From the NCBI GenBank assembly GCA_946222725.1, contig CAMIHT010000088.1:1-6939 (forward strand): a stretch of DNA of 6,939 nucleotides, written 5' to 3'. Below are positions 5,787-6,939 of this stretch, one piece after another. This DNA is from Actinotignum schaalii (GTDB lineage: Bacteria > Actinomycetota > Actinomycetes > Actinomycetales > Actinomycetaceae). Each line of letters begins with the position of its first letter. Positions within the stretch are counted from its first letter, which is position 1. The translations under genes and the position numbers were made by a program. The notes under the pieces are model-generated. The model searched no databases. It had not been told where the DNA came from and saw nothing but the letters and a program-made list of their open reading frames with translations.

Positions 5787-6731
5787 GTGCAGGGAGTGAC
5801 AAAACTCAATCCCCGCGCCCGACGCTGCCCTATCCGCTCGACCCCTTCAAAGAAGAAAGGCTTCACAAAACAAGGCCGTCAGCGTTGGTATTGCAAAGAA
5901 TGTACATACAGCTTCACCGCGACTGATGGCCGGCAAAAACACGCCCAAGAATTCGCTGAATTCCTCGCCTACCTCACCCTCGTACGCCGTTTGCCTGCCC
6001 CTATCGTTGGTACCACCGACGGGGCGCCAGGAGCGCTGGCTGCGATCAAGCAGGAATGGCCCACCACACGCATCCAATGCTGCCTGGTACACGTACAACG
6101 TAATATCCGCCAAGTCACCACCACCCGCCCGCAAACCCAAGCCCATAAGGCCTTATACAAGCTTGCTCTCGACCTAACCAAAATAACTACCCGCGAGAGT
6201 GCTATTACCTGGCAAAACTCGCTGCACGCCTTCCACGAGCTTTACGATCAATGGCTGGCAGAGAAGACTTATCGGGAGGAAACCTGCCTTGAGAATATTC
6301 CTTCTTTCGCGCGGAAAAACAAGAAATGGTGGTGCACCCATCACCCCACTCGCCGTATCGTGGGTGCTTTAGACCGCTACGTCAAACAAGGCATCCTCTT
6401 CACGTTCCTTGATCCAACCCTGGACGTATCAACCAGTCTTGAGTCGACGACGAACCGGCTTGAGGGAGGAGTGAACGCGCCGTTGAAAGAGTTCTTACAC
6501 ATCCATCGTGGCTGGTCCCAGCCCCACCTGCTGACCGCGCTTGATTATTGGCTTTATTCCAGGTCGATCAACACTCAACCGATGTCTGATTTCGCTTCTA
6601 ACAAGGTCCAGACACGGAAGAAACCCATCAGCGCGCCCAGCGATAAGCCCGCCGAGATCGATACCCATATCGATACCGAACACCCCTGGGAAGACGGTCT
6701 AAACATCCGCAAAGGCCGGATCGGGGGCTAA
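5787..6731 (+). pseudogene. IS1249-like (IS256-related) transposase with internal in-frame deletion
   Basis: The frame encodes 314 residues, against roughly 390 expected for full-length relatives from memory. The N-terminus has a zinc-ribbon-like segment, RRCPIRSTP then RWYCKEC, but the second expected cysteine is arginine at residue 17. The segment LAYLT (about 60-64) then runs straight into RRLPAPIVGTTDGAPG, where relatives have some 80-90 more residues including the first catalytic aspartate, usually in a VDGTY-like motif. The second aspartate (D78 in TTDGAPG) and the glutamate (E226 in NRLEGGVN) remain, as does the C-terminal HRGWS...DYWLYSRS and the end GLNIRKGRIGG. The missing residue and broken zinc ribbon argue for an inactive enzyme. 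The start is uncertain: GTG at 5787 or GTG at 5796, neither with a good ribosome binding site. Confidence 0.75.
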
Positions 6732-6755
6732 CAACACGCCGTCATTAGAGGCCTA

Positions 6756-6784
6756 TAGGACACTTGGGGCTGCGGACGGTTTCC
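6756..6784 (+). mobile_element. Probable left end of an IS3-family element
   Basis: The sequence from about TAGGACACTTGGGG to GGACGGTTTCC lies some 50 bases upstream of an IS3-type OrfA start. That is the usual place for the left inverted repeat of this family, whose ends often contain a GGACAC-like word. The partner repeat lies outside the window, so this end is assigned by position and resemblance only. Confidence 0.4.
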
Positions 6785-6809
6785 TAGAGATTTTTAAGGA
6801 GATCGTTCA

Positions 6810-6939
6810 ATGAGTAAGCGTACGTACACGAGAGAGCAGATCCGTAAAGCCCTCACCACCTACCAACGCACGCAATCGGTAACTGCCACGGTCCGTAAAC
6901 TTGGCTACCCCGGACGGGACACGCTCTACAAATGGGTCA
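6810..6939 (+). CDS. IS3-family transposase OrfA (helix-turn-helix protein), C-terminus outside window
   Basis: The visible 43 residues, MSKRTYTREQIRKALTTYQR then TATVRKLGYPGRDTLYKWV, form an N-terminal helix-turn-helix of the type that binds insertion-sequence ends in IS3-family (IS150-like) transposases. The LGYP-x-RDTLYKW signature is characteristic. A strong ribosome binding site, AAGGAG at 6796-6801, lies eight bases before the ATG and fixes the start. In intact members a second overlapping frame, OrfB, supplies the DDE catalytic domain and is made as a fusion by frameshifting; it would lie downstream of this window. Completeness of the element cannot be judged here. Confidence 0.8.
   Translation, partial: MSKRTYTREQIRKALTTYQRTQSVTATVRKLGYPGRDTLYKWV

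Larger units (their letters stand above)
5648..6757 (+). mobile_element. Degenerate IS1249-like insertion sequence (approximate limits)
   Basis: The element comprises the probable left-end repeats, an internal hairpin and an internally deleted transposase gene, followed directly by the presumed left end of an IS3-family element. The left limit is set by the AAAAGTGGG boxes and the right limit by the IS3-type end near 6756; both are estimates. The transposase defect means it should not move on its own, although an intact relative elsewhere might act on its ends. Confidence 0.5.

Overview
The window looks like chromosomal DNA of a moderately high-GC Gram-positive actinobacterium, probably of the Actinomycetaceae type (Actinomyces, Schaalia, Trueperella or relatives). 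The reasons are the GC-rich codon use, the long antisense open frames typical of such codon use, an LAxTG cell-wall sorting signal of the kind read by actinobacterial class E sortases, and an IS1249-like transposase, a group common in Corynebacterium and Actinomyces relatives. Genus and species cannot be fixed from the sequence alone.

Layout. Bases 1-2469, minus strand: a methionine ABC importer operon in the order metN (ATPase), metI (permease), metQ (substrate-binding lipoprotein, cut by the window start). metN and metI overlap by ATGA. Bases 2470-2738: a 269-base gap upstream of metN that is unusually rich in RNA structure. It holds a 13-bp perfect inverted repeat enclosing two further nested helices, a 15-codon frame with two adjacent Cys codons, and a 9-position hairpin just before the metN ribosome binding site. 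The 5' arm of the inverted repeat can also pair with that ribosome binding site. Bases 2739-5585, minus strand: one 948-residue secreted, wall-anchored surface protein with a signal peptide, a beta-helix-like repeat region, paired-cysteine modules, a Pro/Gly/Thr triplet stalk and an LAHTG anchor. Bases about 5648-6757, plus strand: the remains of an IS1249-like insertion sequence whose transposase lacks the middle of the protein, including the first catalytic aspartate. From about 6756 to the window end: the left end and first gene of an IS3-family element.

How the parts relate. metN, metI and metQ should together import methionine, and the structured leader in front of them is the best candidate here for undescribed biology: a possible switch controlling metN translation. 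The surface protein has its own plausible promoter only a few bases from the insertion-sequence end, so the mobile elements sit right at the upstream edge of an adhesin-like gene.
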